Numbered from the stretch's first letter, positions 34,900 through 47,098 are shown. The stretch is 64,000 bases of DNA from Chlorocebus sabaeus (GCF_047675955.1 NC_132915.1:18581766-18645765); one strand, 5' to 3'. The notes: generated from the sequence alone by a model not told the origin. Numbers and translations: made by a program.

Positions 34900-35455
34900 T
34901 CCTCTCATTCTAATATGCAAATTTGCTCAAGTATCAAATAATTCCTGGCTGAAAACTTTTAAAGGGACTGACCTGACCCTTGGATGAAGTTCTGATGAAG
35001 TTCAAACTCCTTAACATGATTTACAAGGTCTTGCGTAATTTGGCCCAGGCGTATTTTCCCGGTCATTTGCTATCCTCTCCTTGACATTTATCATCCAGCC
35101 ATAATGAATTTCTTTTCATCTCTTTGACTCTCCATGTTCTCTTGCCTCCAGGCATTTGCTCATTCTGTTGAATCAGCCTGCAGTCCTCACCCCACTGCTG
35201 TGCAACCTGCCCTTGTACCCCTTCTTCAGTCCTCAGCTCCCTCCTGGAAAGATGGTACCCTGTTTTTGTCTGGGTGAGAAGCCTATCTGTGAGCTCTTGT
35301 CACATTCTCATCTTCTGTCACAGCACACGTTTTACCCTTTTGTTCTTGTCTCTTATTAGTCTGGGTCACCAATGGAACAGAAGCATGGGGCAACAGGTCC
35401 TGCCATTGATTCCTTTTGTCTAGCGCCTTGTGCAAGTACTAGGAGCAAAGGTAGA
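34900..35455 (+). repeat. L2 LINE, about 550 bp of 3' region
   Basis: 'gttcaaactccttaacatga', 'tttacaaggtcttgcgtaat', 'cctccaggcatttgctcatt' and 'gcgccttgtgcaagtactag' follow the L2 3' order. Confidence 0.85.
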
Positions 35456-35479
35456 TTGTAAAGTTAGGGTCCTTAGAGT

Positions 35480-35660
35480 CACTAAGTTCAAATATTTTTC
35501 CTAATACCTACTTGCTTGCAACTCTTTTAAGATTTTTTAGTGTTTTCATCTGTATATAGTGGGAAATAATATCCTGATTTTAGAATGATTAGAAATAAAT
35601 AATTCATGCAATTTAGCACAATGACCCATAGAAAGCACTTAATAAATGACAGCTACTGTG
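35480..35660 (+). repeat. MIR SINE
   Basis: 'tagtgttttcatctgtatat', 'tagtgggaaataatatcctg' and 'gacccatagaaagcacttaa' followed by 'taaatgacagctactg' match MIR. Confidence 0.75.
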
Positions 35661-35807
35661 ACTATAATTATATCCTAATAATTATTTTTATTTTTACTAT
35701 ATTAATAGGTATTCAACATATAAGTATAAAATGATTGAATAAAGGCAAAGCAACAGAAAATATTTGATACTTTCTCTCATTTGTTAAAGAGCAAATCATT
35801 ACTTATT

Positions 35808-36092
35808 CAGAGAAAGGGTCTTGCTCTGACACACAGGCTGCAGTGCAGTGGCACCCTCATAACTCACTGTAGCCTCAAACTCCTGGGATCAAGCGATCCT
35901 TTCATTTCAGTCACCTGAGCAGCTAGGACTACAGGTATGCACCACTATATCTGGCTAATTTTTAAAATTTTTTGCAGTGACAGGGTCTTGCAATGTTGCC
36001 CGGGCTGGTCTCAAACTCCTGGCCTCAAGTGTTCCTCCTCATTTATCCTCCCAAAGTGCTGTGATTCCAGGCATGAGTCACCACACCCAGCC
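35808..36092 (-). mobile_element. AluJ SINE
   Basis: Old Alu in antisense with AluJ-type bases: 'agcctcaaactcctgggatc', 'caagcgatcctttcatttca', and an end at 'gagtcaccacacccagcc'. Confidence 0.93.
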
Positions 36093-36295
36093 AAAGTAGT
36101 TTTTCAGTGTCTATTGATTTCTTTTCAAACAGAGTTAACTGACTAAGCTAATGATACATATGAGATTCAGCAGCATCCAGGAAAACTTTCTTCACTGCTC
36201 TGATGTCACAAATGCACAGACATATATGGATATAACTGGCATTAGTTTTTTCAGGTTTTTAATAACCAGATAATTAGGATGATAGCCAAAGAGAA

Positions 36296-36788
36296 TGTGG
36301 TAGGTACAACAAGGCCCCTCTCTCTCCCCTATAAAAATGTCTACATTCTAATCACTGGCACCTGTGATTCTGTTATCTTCCATGGTAAGAGAAATTTTAT
36401 GGCTGGGATTAAATTATACATCTTGAAGTGATTATGCTGTATTATCTAGGTGGGCCCCATATAATCACAAAGGTCTTCATAAGAGGCAGGCGGGACGATC
36501 AGAGTCAGAGAGAAATGGCGTGTGGTGATGGAAGCAGGGACCAAAAAGGCTGTATGACCTGGGGTCAGTCAAAGAATGAGAACAGCCTCCAGAAACCAGA
36601 GGAGGGAAGGAACAGATTCTCCCCAGAGCCTCCAGAAGGAGACAGTCCTGTCAACATCTTGATTTTAGCTCTTTAAGACTAAGTTAGGACTCTGACCTCC
36701 AGAACTCAAAGTAATAAATTTGCATTGTTTGAAGCTATTGTTTACTGTTTGTGGTAATTTGTTACAGCAGTAACAGGAAACAAATATA
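36296..36788 (+). mobile_element. MLT1-type MaLR LTR, nearly complete
   Basis: 'tgattctgttatcttccatg', 'taggtgggccccatataatc', 'gagagaaatggcgtgtggtg', 'tccccagagcctccagaagg', 'ctctgacctccagaactcaa' and 'tggtaatttgttacagcagt' occur in MLT1 order. The AATAAA-like 'agtaataaatttgc' is near 36710. Confidence 0.9.
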
Positions 36789-37029
36789 GATTTGAGCTAT
36801 ACAGAATACTGACTGCAAAGCGATTTAGCTCAGTATATTGAAGATTTTTGAAGATGGAGAGATTGACAAGCATAAATTTATACTGAAGAGACAGTTGTTT
36901 TTTATGTAAAATGAGTTGAAGACATTCTGGAGATATAATTCCATCTTTTGCTGGCCATTTAAAGAAACAGGAGGTGCTGACCTTTTCTTATTCCAAACTC
37001 CAGAATACATTAATATACATTAGGGTCTG

Positions 37030-37379
37030 TGATACGGTTTGGCTGTGTCCCCACCCAAGTCTCAACTTGAATTGTAGCTCCCATAATCCCCACGTGTCAT
37101 GGGAGGTAATTGAATCATGGGGATGGTTTTTCCCGTGTGACAGTGGTGATAGTGAATAAGTCTCATGAGATCTGATGTTTTTGTAAGTGGTAGTTCCCTC
37201 GCACATGCTCTGTTGCCCGTTCCCACATAAGATGTGCCTTTGCTCCTCCTTTGCCTTCCACCATGATTGTGAGGGCACCTTGGCCTTGTGAAACTGTGAG
37301 TCCATTAAACCTTTTTTTTCTTTATAAATTACCCAGTCTCAGATATTTCTTCATAGCAGTATACGAATAGATTAATACA
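37030..37379 (+). mobile_element. Solo LTR of the THE1/MST family
   Basis: Begins TGATACGGTTTGGCTG and ends TTAATACA, homologous to the LTRs at 10748 and 12683 but with no internal region, so a solo LTR. The flanking pentamers GTCTG (37025-37029) and GGCTG (37380-37384) could be a decayed target duplication. Confidence 0.93.
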
Positions 37380-37860
37380 GGCTGTAACCATGCTGTTTTA
37401 AATACTGTGGCTCTGTAATGTATTTTAATATATGATAGAATAAACCTTAACTCATATTTGTGCTTTCAGAAAGCTTCTGGCTACTGCGTATTTATTCATT
37501 CAGGTTAATTTAGAAATATTCTTGTCATTCCAAAATAATAGTATTTTTCATTTTACTTCAGTTTCAGTTGAAATTGGAGGATTTTTAGTAAATATAAGCA
37601 TCACATCTTAATTTTATTAAGACTTATTAATTATGAATTATGCATATATACACATTTAGCCAACTCTTCCTATATGTGTCTCATTAGCATTATCTTTTCT
37701 TCAGAATGGTTTTAGCATTTGATTTGTTTCTAGATATTTTGTTTCTGTTCTTATGAATGGAAGCTTTTCTTCTGCTGTCACATTGTTTTCTTATCACATT
37801 TTGTTGTCAAAAGGTCTCATGTTTGATCTCTTCTTTCTCTACTTTGAGTTCCCATCTTGT
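37380..37860 (-). mobile_element. Diverged antisense L1M fragment
   Basis: 'accatgctgttttaaatact', 'gtggctctgtaatgtatttt' and the T-rich continuation look like reverse-complement old L1 ORF2. The solo LTR may have inserted into it. Confidence 0.5.
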
Positions 37861-38410
37861 ATGTAGAGTCTGTGTTTTATTTCCATGAGAAATGCATTTG
37901 TTGTTCATAATTTTCTTTTGTTTTCTGGGATAGATCATCTTTTGCAGTACATTCTTCAGCTTTCTCTTTTGTGCTATATTCCTTTCTGTTTTGCCTTTTT
38001 ATTTCTAAAGAAATTTGGCCTTCAGTGCTTATTCCAATTTAAAAAATAACTGCTTATCTATTTCTCACGAGTGGAATTCTGAGCATTTTATTTGCCCTCT
38101 AATAATGTATGGTGTTTTCCTTGACTTCTCTCCTAGATTTTATATCCCATTGCTATCTTTCCTTTACAATAAAATTTAAGAAACCACCTAGGTCTGTTTC
38201 CCCTCAGTTCTTCTGCAGCTTGGGAAGGGCAGGGATGCAACAGAATAGCAGGTCTTGGCAGCTGCAATTGGGAATGCAGACGTTTTCCCCCCCAAATGGG
38301 TAGCCTAGTATAAAAAACCTTTCTTCTGTGATAATTAGATTCAGGAAGGCATGTGGACATTTCCTGTCACAGCTCTAACTACTGAGGATATCCATATGCA
38401 TGCACCATTG

Positions 38411-38461
38411 GTTACCATCCCAACCAATTGCATATCATGTTACCATCCCAACCAATCGCAG
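38411..38461 (+). repeat. Short near-tandem duplication with CCAAT motifs
   Basis: 'gttaccatcccaaccaat' occurs twice, at about 38411 and 38440, 29 bp apart, each followed by 'tgca' or 'cgca'. Confidence 0.85.
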
Positions 38462-40332
38462 AAGACCCTTGGCACCTGGTTTTTAACCACATGTCTTCAC
38501 ATGACAAAGTAACAGTATTTTCCAATTTTTTACAGATTTCGTTTTGTTTTTTTTTTTTTTTTTTTTGCCTGACTTATATTTTTCTCACAAAAATACATTT
38601 GTGTTATTGCATGTATGGAATTGAATGGATAATACAAAACCTTGTTGAGATGCAGACTCTGCACAATTTGTTAGCTGCTTTCACTAGTAAAATGGCATTC
38701 ATACAAACTAGCATCTTGGTCTATGCCAATTTAATTTCTTGCTGCAGCAAAATTACCAGTCACTCTATGTCTTGCACCTTCTACACCAATAATCTACATT
38801 GTGAATGCTAAAATGGTGAATGTTGAAGGTCTACTGTATTCACTCTAGCTTTCTAGACTTTGAATTGCATAAGTAGATAAGATGTTCCATGATAAGCCCT
38901 GTAATGATGCTAATTCAGATCATTTTGTAGATAAAAAAGAGTTTTTAAAGTAAATTTTATGATTTAAGGTAAAATCATTATGTATGCAGAGATAGCTATC
39001 ATATAAATAGAAGATGGCCCTTCCAAGAAATTTCTATTCATAAAATAGACTCCCTTTTCCATAGAATTGTGAGGAAAATATCTGAAATATGGTTTAAGAG
39101 TCCAGAGACTAAATAGAAATGGAGAAAGACAAGACAGGGGAAGGTAGAGAAGATTTAGACTATTCAATTTTATATGGTAGTACTTAAGTTTTTCTGTTCA
39201 CAGACCTGAGGAAACCATTCTTTCCTGATGTCTCAACCACTTAGATTTGCACATGGAGCTAAAATAGGCCTAGCAGGGAGATTGTAAAGGTCATTGAAAG
39301 AGAAAGCCTTTGGAATTCAGCTTACTGCACAGGACCGGTGCTTAACTGATTTCCTGTGTCACAAGGAACAAGTTTTGAAATACCACATCTAAAGGAAATA
39401 AAATTATTTCTGGAGGAGATTTTTCATTGTCTCTCTTGGAAATGACACTTCACTTATTATAGAACATATTGAAATAAGTATGTGAGTAAAATTCCTACAA
39501 AGAAATAGTCAACAGGATAGGACAGGCAGACACTCAGTAAAGTTCTTTGAAACATTCAGTGAGAAAGTAAGCTTAAAGAAGACCATTGAACTTTAGAGGA
39601 GCAACCAACTAGTTATCACATCCTTTGCAATATGGAGAAGTGCACCCCAAACCGTGGTACTATCTTACACTTTGTCCTGCACTAACTCTAATCCCACTCA
39701 CTGCTTCCCATGTCCTCATGTCCCTTCATCATGTAATGCAATAAAAACACATCTCATTCACCACAAATGAAGAAATCCTCTACAAACCTAAGAGAAAGTG
39801 ATGATTATAAGGTCTTGTACATCTATGTCAAAGCATTCTGTTTCACTGCAGGATACCTCATTGCTGGAAGAGAAATTATTACGTATCAGCAGGTACAATT
39901 TTATTTGGATGTAATATCCTTGACTAAGTAGATGGTTGCAGTTTTCTGACATACCAACCTGACAGCTGCTTCTATGACCTTTAGTTATCTCTGTGCAATC
40001 AACAGTAATGCTATTTATTTGACTCACAGCATTTCCCATGGTTGTGCTCACCATTGACACATCTGTATAGATAGAGGTCTTCTTCCATATCAAAAGGAAA
40101 CGATAGATCTTGAAGGAAACATTCTTGAGTTGACATTTAAACAAGTAATTTGATTTGGGGGAGAGAAATAATTTTAATTTATTGTCATTTTGAATCTGTA
40201 TCACCCTGGTGAAACTGATAACAAGGCATAATAAAGCTTTTCAAAAATACCTATGGCTATATAGAGATTATGTAGCAGAATGTCCTTGCCTTTAATGATA
40301 AAGTGTACTATATTAATATGGTTTTATACATA

Positions 40333-40358
40333 TATATACATGTGTACACATGTATATA
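40333..40358. repeat. 26-bp perfect palindrome
   Basis: Two 13-base arms centred between 40345 and 40346 ('tgtgt' against 'acaca') are exact reverse complements, within a TA/CATG-rich stretch. Confidence 0.95.
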
Positions 40359-41340
40359 CATGCACATGCTTATATTTATGCATATAAAGAATGCACATAT
40401 GAAGGAAAAATATAAAAATATTAACAATTGTTATGATTGTTATGCCTAAATATAAATATGCAAAGTTACTTGTATATTTGCTTCAATTTTTGAATACTTA
40501 ATTTTTTCATATTAAAAAAAATTGAAAATACTGATACCTATATACAAATTTCAAGGCACATACAATTTATGTTAGAGATTTTTCCCCTTATGTAAGGCCA
40601 AGGGCTGTAGAATGAAAGATACATATTAAATACCCAGAAAGACACCCAGCAAGGCAGTTTGATTTTGGAAAGAGGCTGTAGCGTGGCATGGCAGGACTCA
40701 GGATCTTGAAACAGCAGTCAAGCACACATCCTTCCTTTCTTGCCTTCATGCTTCCTGGTTCCGTCTGCTGCCTGCTTCTCTGCAGTCATAGCCAATAACA
40801 TGCTTGGGATAGAATCGGAACTCTTTTCAACTGGAGTCTCCCATATGTTCATTATAGAAAATGTGTTTGCATTTTCACTGCAACACACCGCATATACTGA
40901 CACTGCCTGACTGTGAATTCCTAGCTGGGAAAGAAGAGGGACTGGCAGATGAAGTGAAAGAAAGTTGGTGAGACATAGAATTCTAGCCCAAGAGTTTTAG
41001 AGTTTCACAGGACTTTGAAGCTCTTCTGTTTGGCATAGTTCTCCTTACAGAATGCATGGGTTATTGTTTTTTGTTTTTTTTGGTTTTTTGCTTTTTTTTC
41101 CCTTAGGGCCCTTTTTCACATGGATATGCCTATAATTTCTTCAGCTATGTTAACAAATAAACTTTCTCAGCATGAGAACCTATGTGAGACAAATATGTCT
41201 AATTTTGGGTTAGTTGAAGTCTTTCTTTAAAGTGATTTTCTTTTCTCCAGTCACAACTCTATTGATTATTATTTCACGGATGCCTGTAGATTCAGTGTCG
41301 CTGTCATATTCTGATTTAATTCTATGTTATGTAGATGAAT

Positions 41341-41405
41341 GACTGGATGAGAGATGAATGAATGGGTGGACAGATAGATGGATGGGAGGATGGACAGATG
41401 TGGGA
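41341..41405. repeat. Degenerate (GATG/GGAT)n repeat
   Basis: Repeated 'gatggatgggaggatggaca'-type units, imperfect. Confidence 0.7.
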
Positions 41406-41710
41406 AAGGGAGGTAGAAAAAGAGAGAGGTAGGTACCTCTATTTTTTCTCTTACTTTTAGCTGGTCTTAGAGTCTACTATTACAGAACAAATGAAGAAGG
41501 TCTAGCATACCAAAAAAATGAGTAAACTTTATTTACTGAATCCATATTTTTGTGCTGTTTCCAACAGACAGCTGTTAGGAGCTTTGTAGCACCTGTCTTC
41601 ATAAAGACCATGACCTCTAAGGTTTCTAACCTCTACTAAAATGGGCTAAGTCTGCCATATTATGACCAAATTTGTTTTGTTATGGATTACTTGAGATTTT
41701 CAACTGCCCG

Positions 41711-42480
41711 TTATATTAGTTCGCTAGGACTGCCATAAAAAAGTACCACAAACTGGGTGGTTTAAGACAACAGAAATGTGTTCTCTCACAATTTGGAAAA
41801 GTAGAAGTCTGAAATCAAGGTCTCAGCAGGGTCCTCTTCCCTCTGTAGATTCTATAGAGGAATTGTCCTTTGCCTCTTCCTAGCTTCTGGTGGTTGCCAG
41901 AAATCCTTTGTGCTCTCTGATTTGCAGATTCTTTGCTCTGATTTCTGATTTCATTTTCACATGACCATCTTCCCTCAGTGTCTACCTCTGTGTCTTCATA
42001 TGGCCTTTTTTTTTTTTTTTTTTTTTTTTTCCATATGTAGTCTCACCTTGTCGCCCAGGCTGGAATGCAGTGGCGCTATTTTGGCTCACTGCAACCTCTG
42101 CCTCTTGGATTTAAATGATTCTCCTGCCTCAGCCTCCCAAGTAGCTGGGATTACAGGTGCCCGCCACCACACCCAGCTAATTTTTTTGTAGTTTTAGTAG
42201 AGATAAGGTTTCACCATTTTGGCCAGGCTGGTCTTGAACTCCTGACCTCATGATCCACCCACCTCAGCCTCCCAAAGTGCTGGGATTACAAGTGTGAGCC
42301 ACCACACCCAACCCATCTGGCCTTTTTATAAAGGCACCAATCACTGGATTTAGGGCTTACCCTAATACATTATGATTTTATGTTATCTGCATTTACGAAG
42401 CCCCTATTTCCAAATAAGGTCACATTCTTAAGTTCTGAGTGAGCAAGAATTTTGGAGAGACACTATTTAACCTCCTACAC
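41711..42480 (-). mobile_element. MLT1/MSTD-like MaLR LTR, interrupted by an Alu
   Basis: 'tagttcgctaggactgccat', 'gtaccacaaactgggtggtt' and 'gtagaagtctgaaatcaagg' before the Alu continue after it with 'aaaggcaccaatcactggat', 'cccctatttccaaataaggt' and 'gagagacactatttaacctc'. This is an MLT1-class LTR in antisense. The Alu at 42006-42313 splits it. Confidence 0.88.
42006..42313 (-). mobile_element. Alu SINE inserted in the MLT1 LTR
   Basis: A T-run, then an Alu whose first dozens of bases are diverged ('ccatatgtagtctcaccttg'). It ends 'gagccaccacacccaacc'. 'catatggccttttt' before and 'catctggccttttt' after suggest the target duplication. Confidence 0.93.
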
Positions 42481-42565
42481 ACACCAAGAAATAAATATAT
42501 CTTTTGGGGATATGGGTTTCTATTTTGAAAATTTCAGAGTAAATGCTCTTGTACTTAAGATTTTT

Positions 42566-42607
42566 TAAATATATACATATATATGTGTGTGTGTATATAT
42601 ATATATA
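42566..42607. repeat. (TA)n/(TG)n microsatellite
   Basis: 'atatatgtgtgtgtgtatat' and flanking TA units. Confidence 0.9.
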
Positions 42608-42839
42608 AAATTTCCCTTTTTTCTCAGTGAAGAAGATATTTCCTTTATTTCTTCTCATCTTGTCATTCTACAGATTGAATTTCTAAATTTTATTTTAGTT
42701 GTGAAAGATGTAGACTGTTTCCAAGAGTAGTCTATTAATTCTGATTGTTCCTTCAGTAATAAAATGTATGTTTTGATTCACATGACACTGCTTATAATTT
42801 ACGGGGTCAGTTTCACCCCCATACCCTCCTGCATGAATG

Positions 42840-43050
42840 CTGGAAATAAGCCACCCCAGATTCTGGTGGTGGATATTAGCTGTACTCTGCAACCTCACGC
42901 CTCCCTGCGTCTCTTCTCGCTGTTCCTTCCACTTGCAATGGAAGTCATTATTATCAAAATCCCACTCATTCTTCAATAACCCAGCTAAAAGTCTTCTCTC
43001 CCCAGTTTTTTCTTTCCTACCCTATCTTCCCAAAGACAGATTTAATCTCT
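42840..43050 (+). repeat. L2 LINE fragment
   Basis: 'cattcttcaataacccagct', 'aaaagtcttctctccccagt' and the C/T-rich context fit the L2 3' region ('cttcaaagcccagctcaaat'). Diverged. Confidence 0.5.
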
Positions 43051-43099
43051 CTGTCCTCTACCCTTGTATCAAAGAAGTCCTTTTTGACCTCAGTTTCTT

Positions 43100-43260
43100 C
43101 AGTGTTAGTTCTAGCACCGCTGTTCTCTACCTAAGAAGCTTTAGAGAATTTACTTAGCCTTTCTTGGGCCTTGGTAAATTAGAGATAATCATATATACTT
43201 CTATGTAAATTGCTTAACAGAATGTGTGACACAAGGTAAGAAGTCAATAAATCTTAGTTC
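43100..43260 (+). repeat. MIR SINE
   Basis: 'gggccttggtaaattagaga', 'taatcatatatacttctatg' and 'agaatgtgtgacacaaggta' then 'agtcaataaatcttag' follow the MIR order. Confidence 0.65.
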
Positions 43261-43289
43261 TCCTTTGTAGTCATTTTCCTCTTTGTCCT

Positions 43290-43410
43290 GTGGTTATTTG
43301 TGAACAAATGTGCATGCCTCACTAGACAGGGAACCATTGGAAGCCAGGGGCTGTGCTTTATCTGTCTTAGCATGCCATATGCCATCAAGTACATGCTTGT
43401 TATATAGCTG
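43290..43410 (+). repeat. L2 LINE 3' end fragment
   Basis: 'actagacagggaaccattgg', 'aagccaggggctgtgcttta' and 'tctgtcttagcatgccatat' fit the L2 3' end. Confidence 0.6.
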
Positions 43411-43679
43411 TGCTAGGTATACTTTTGCAGATTCAATAGAGAAAGGAGCCTTTTTAGATTTTGTCTGAATGCTTAACTAATATGACAAGCTTTCTCTTGT
43501 TTTCTAATGGAGTTCTGGTAGAAACTTTTCCTTCTGCAGAATTCATGTGAGACACTTGCATCAAACATTTTGTGTATTTTTTAATAAACAAAATTTATTT
43601 AAAGTAGTCTAAACTAATTATAATACCACTACAGATATATTTTTATTTCTTAGACAATATCTTCTAGGCATACATAATA

Positions 43680-43830
43680 TTTCATTTTGATTTCTCATCT
43701 TCATAAGAACTATGCAATATTTTTGCTACTTTTCCAGATTTACAGAATATAAAAAAAAGCTCAGAGAAGCTAAACCAGCTATGGATGTGGAAGGCCAGAG
43801 TTACAACATGGGACAAGGCTCTAAAGATCT
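43680..43830 (-). repeat. MIR SINE fragment
   Basis: 'agatttacagaatataaaaa', 'aagctcagagaagctaaacc' and 'ggaaggccagagttacaaca' match reversed MIR. Confidence 0.6.
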
Positions 43831-44081
43831 TAATCTTTCTTCTCTGCCGTCTTTCTTTTTTGTAATAACATTACAGAAAAATTGAGAACTAGGGGTAGTT
43901 ATCTACTATAATTTTAACTCCTCATCACAATTGCTGTCTCCATTTTGCACATTGTGTTCTAGTCTTCTCCATAGCCTGTCAGTTGGATAACAGTTGATAG
44001 CAGGGTACACCTGTATATCTACAATTGATAGCAGGGTACCATTCTGTGATGTGCTTGCTTCACCATACGCAGTACTTTTTA

Positions 44082-44392
44082 TTTTTTTATTTTTTATTAT
44101 TATTATTTTTTGAAATGGAGTCTTGCTGTGTCACCCAGTCTGGAGTGCAGTGGCGCGATCTCGGCTCACTGCAAGCTCCGTCTCCCAGGTTCACGCCATC
44201 TCCTGCCTCAGTCTCCTGAGTAGCTGGGACTACAGGCACCCACCACCACGCCCGGCTATTTTTTTTTTTTTTTAAGTACAGACGGGGTTTCACCGTGTTA
44301 GCCAGGATGGTCTCGACCTCCTGACCTCTTGATCCGCCCGCCTCGGCCTCCCAAAGTGTTGGGATTACAGGCGTGAGCCCCTGCGCCTGGCC
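44082..44392 (-). mobile_element. AluY SINE with clear target duplication
   Basis: Antisense AluY: 'gcgcgatctcggctcactgc', 'gtttcaccgtgttagccagg' and an end at 'gagcccctgcgcctggcc'. The tail contains (TAT)n. The flanks 'catacgcagtacttttta' (44064-44081) and 'catacccagtacttttta' (44393-44410) are an 18-bp target duplication with one mismatch. Confidence 0.97.
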
Positions 44393-44410
44393 CATACCCA
44401 GTACTTTTTA

Positions 44411-45640
44411 CTAGTTATTTGTTCTATACCATGTACCCATTATCACTGCGTTTCGTTTGCTCTGAGTGACAAGCAAAACAGGTGGTCATTCAAATAAAGA
44501 CCTTGGTGTGGGTGTGTTGTTCATACTCACTGTGTATTGACCTAGTTTAGATTTTATTTTTTCCTTTCAGAAAAGGAGAATTCAGAGGGAAACTCAGGCA
44601 AGTCGCAAAGGAGAGCATGGCCCTAGATGAAGACAAGATGAGTTTGCTCTGAGTTCAGAAGGGATAGTTTCCTATTGTTGTCTGAATAATATTATCACCT
44701 CTTAAACACTCCTAGGTTTTACTTTCTACAGGGAAACTAACACAAAATAAAACTACCACGTATCTGCATTGCACAAACACATACATCCTTCACAGAGGGA
44801 GAGAAAGAGAGAATTACAATTTCAACAAAACTTTAAAAAGTAGAAACCACTGAATCTGTTGGGCTACCTCTATTCTAAATTAAATTAAATCTGAACGAAA
44901 ATTATTTGACTCCCAAAGGGAAGAGAACATTTTAATTTCTGTGGCAAGGAATTACTGAATTATTATTTTGTGACATATTTACTACTATGAAAAATAAATA
45001 AGGAAGATTGAATGTTCTATGCATTTTTTCCTTTATCCAAGTCAAGAGCTTGGTTAGACCTTTGATTCGAGGGCAGTTGAACAGTCTAAATCAGATGTTT
45101 GAGGACAGACCCTTTTCAAGTCTTGATAAAAGCGTAAGTTCATGGAAGACATTGTCCCAGGAGATCCAGAGAGAGAGAGAGCTGTTTTGAGGTGATTGTG
45201 GGAAGAGAAGAATAGTGAGTGAGATCCAGTGGATGAGGAGGGAGGAACAGGGAGGAAAGGGGACAGGAAAGGAGGTGGGAAAGAGGGGGAAAGAAAAGAG
45301 AAGTCTTTGTGTTTATGGTTCTCTTTTCTTTTGACAGCTCCCGTTGCTGAAGATCACTAAAAGATCATTCTTTTGACCCTGAGTGTGTTTGTGGTTCTAT
45401 AGAGATCATCTTAGACCCCCACTCTCAGGAACTTCTGGTGGACACTCTTCTTTGCATCAGTAATGTGCATTACAGCTGAGCTCTTGTCCTACCCCTGGGC
45501 TCCTGTCCTCTGGAGGTGCACCCATACCCCAACCATGCTGCTTTTGGGAACACAATTGAGCTACTGCTTGTTCTCCAGTGTTTCTATCTTTAACTGTTTA
45601 TCCACAATTCCAAGAAAATAATGAAAGTCACATTCCACAG
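44411..45640. other. Unassigned, no gene seen
   Basis: Contains a polypurine tract at about 45215-45302 (A/G only over long runs). No recognisable exon or repeat. Confidence 0.5.
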
Positions 45641-45648
45641 CCTATTAC

Positions 45649-45949
45649 TTTTTTTTTTTTTTTTTTTTTTGAGATGGAGTCTCGCTCTGTCACCAGGCTG
45701 GAGTGCAGTGGCGCAATCTTGGCTTACCACAACCTCCACCTTCTGGGTTCAAGCAATTCCCCTGCCTCAGCCTCCCGAGTAGCTGGGATTACAGGCACGT
45801 GCCACCACATCCAGCTAATTTTTGTATTTTTAGTAGAGACTGGGTTTCACCATGTTGGCCAGGATGGTCTCGATCTCCTGACCTCGTGATCCGCCCGCCT
45901 CGGACTCCCAAAGTGCTGGGATTACAGGTGTGAGCCACCATGCCCAGCC
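45649..45949 (-). mobile_element. AluS/Y-like SINE
   Basis: A T-run, 'gagatggagtctcgctctgt', and an end at 'gagccaccatgcccagcc'. 'tattac' on both sides may be part of a decayed target duplication. Confidence 0.95.
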
Positions 45950-46141
45950 AGTGTATTACATATTTTTATTTACATATACATATTAAATTCAACTTGATTA
46001 GTTTTTGACAATTGTGAACTCATGATAAATTTAATCAGTGCAGAAAATGACAAAGCCTAGAGTAAGAAATTTACCAATAATCCAACCTCTTGGTAATTAC
46101 CATGTTTAATGTTAAGTGACTATCATCCTCAATATGTCCCC

Positions 46142-46297
46142 ATACAATTTTAGAGAAAGATGAACAGGAGGAGAGACAGAGTTTTGCAAAAAATAAGTTC
46201 ACATAGTAGTGAATATGTCACAAAATAATAATTCAGTAATTACTTGCCATATGATTCTAGAGAAAGATGAACAAGAGGAGAGACAGAGTTTTGCAAA
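46142..46297 (+). repeat. Duplicated 50-bp block, 107-bp offset
   Basis: 'tagagaaagatgaacaggag' to 'gacagagttttgcaaa' (46151-46190) recurs at 46258-46297 with a single base difference. Weaker similarity extends to both sides, suggesting an old tandem duplication of about 107 bp. Confidence 0.85.
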
Positions 46298-46399
46298 TAT
46301 AAGGTTATTCTATATGTAGTATTTTTAAAAATAATTTCTATTAAATTTAATTTTCCTAAAATACAATGGAAGAAAAAAACCCAGTTAAAAGTGTGTTAA

Positions 46400-46708
46400 G
46401 GCTGGGTGCAGTGGCTCACACCTGTAATCCCAGCACTTCCGGAGGCTGAGGCAGGTGAATCACTTGAGGTCAGGAGTTTGAGACCAACCTGGCCAACATG
46501 GCAACATCCCGTCTCTGCTAAGAATACCAAAATTAGCCAGGCATGGTGGTGCACGCTTGTAATTCCAGCTAGTCAGGAGGCTGAGGCAGGGGAATGGCTT
46601 GAACCTAGGAGGTGGAAGTTGCAGTGAACCGAGATCGTGCCACTGCACTTCAGCCTAGGTGATAGGGTGAGACTTCATCTCAAAAAAAAAAAAAAAAAAA
46701 AAAAAAAA
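46400..46708 (+). mobile_element. AluS-like SINE
   Basis: 'ggctgggtgcagtggctca' to a poly(A) of about 27 bases. 'aaaagtgtgttaa' before and 'caaagtgggttaa' after the A-rich end (about 46726-46738) look like a target duplication. Confidence 0.95.
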
Positions 46709-47098
46709 TTAAATTAAAAAAAAATCAAAGTGGGTTAAATTCTCAAAAATATTTTTATCACTATAAATATGAGTTCCCAAAAACATCTCTATAAGATTAA
46801 GAAAAGTAATTATCAAAAACAGTGAGGATGGAATCATATGAATTTTTACATTTTTTGTTTTTAGACAGGTTAGAGATTAGTTCTGCAAATGAAAAATTGG
46901 GAAATTAGCACATACATCCTACATCTTATTTTTCTCTCCCTTCTTTCTTATTTCATCATTCAGTATTTTCTCTTTGTCAAAGTTAATAACATTTATTTCC
47001 TTTTATGTGACTAAAATATTCATAATTGTTCATATTTCCAATACTTTTGCAACCACGATTCTTTCCCAGTCATGCACAACCACCAGGTCAGCATTCTC

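Larger units (their letters stand above)
38160..41700. other. Largely unassigned stretch, no gene seen
   Basis: I found no exon or named repeat with confidence over about 3.5 kb. It holds a T-run at 38539-38566, a near-duplicate at 38411-38461, a perfect palindrome at 40333-40358 and a GATG-type simple repeat near 41341-41405. Frames of 127 residues (38428-38811, plus) and 138 residues (39788-40204, minus) lack recognisable domains. Confidence 0.5.
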
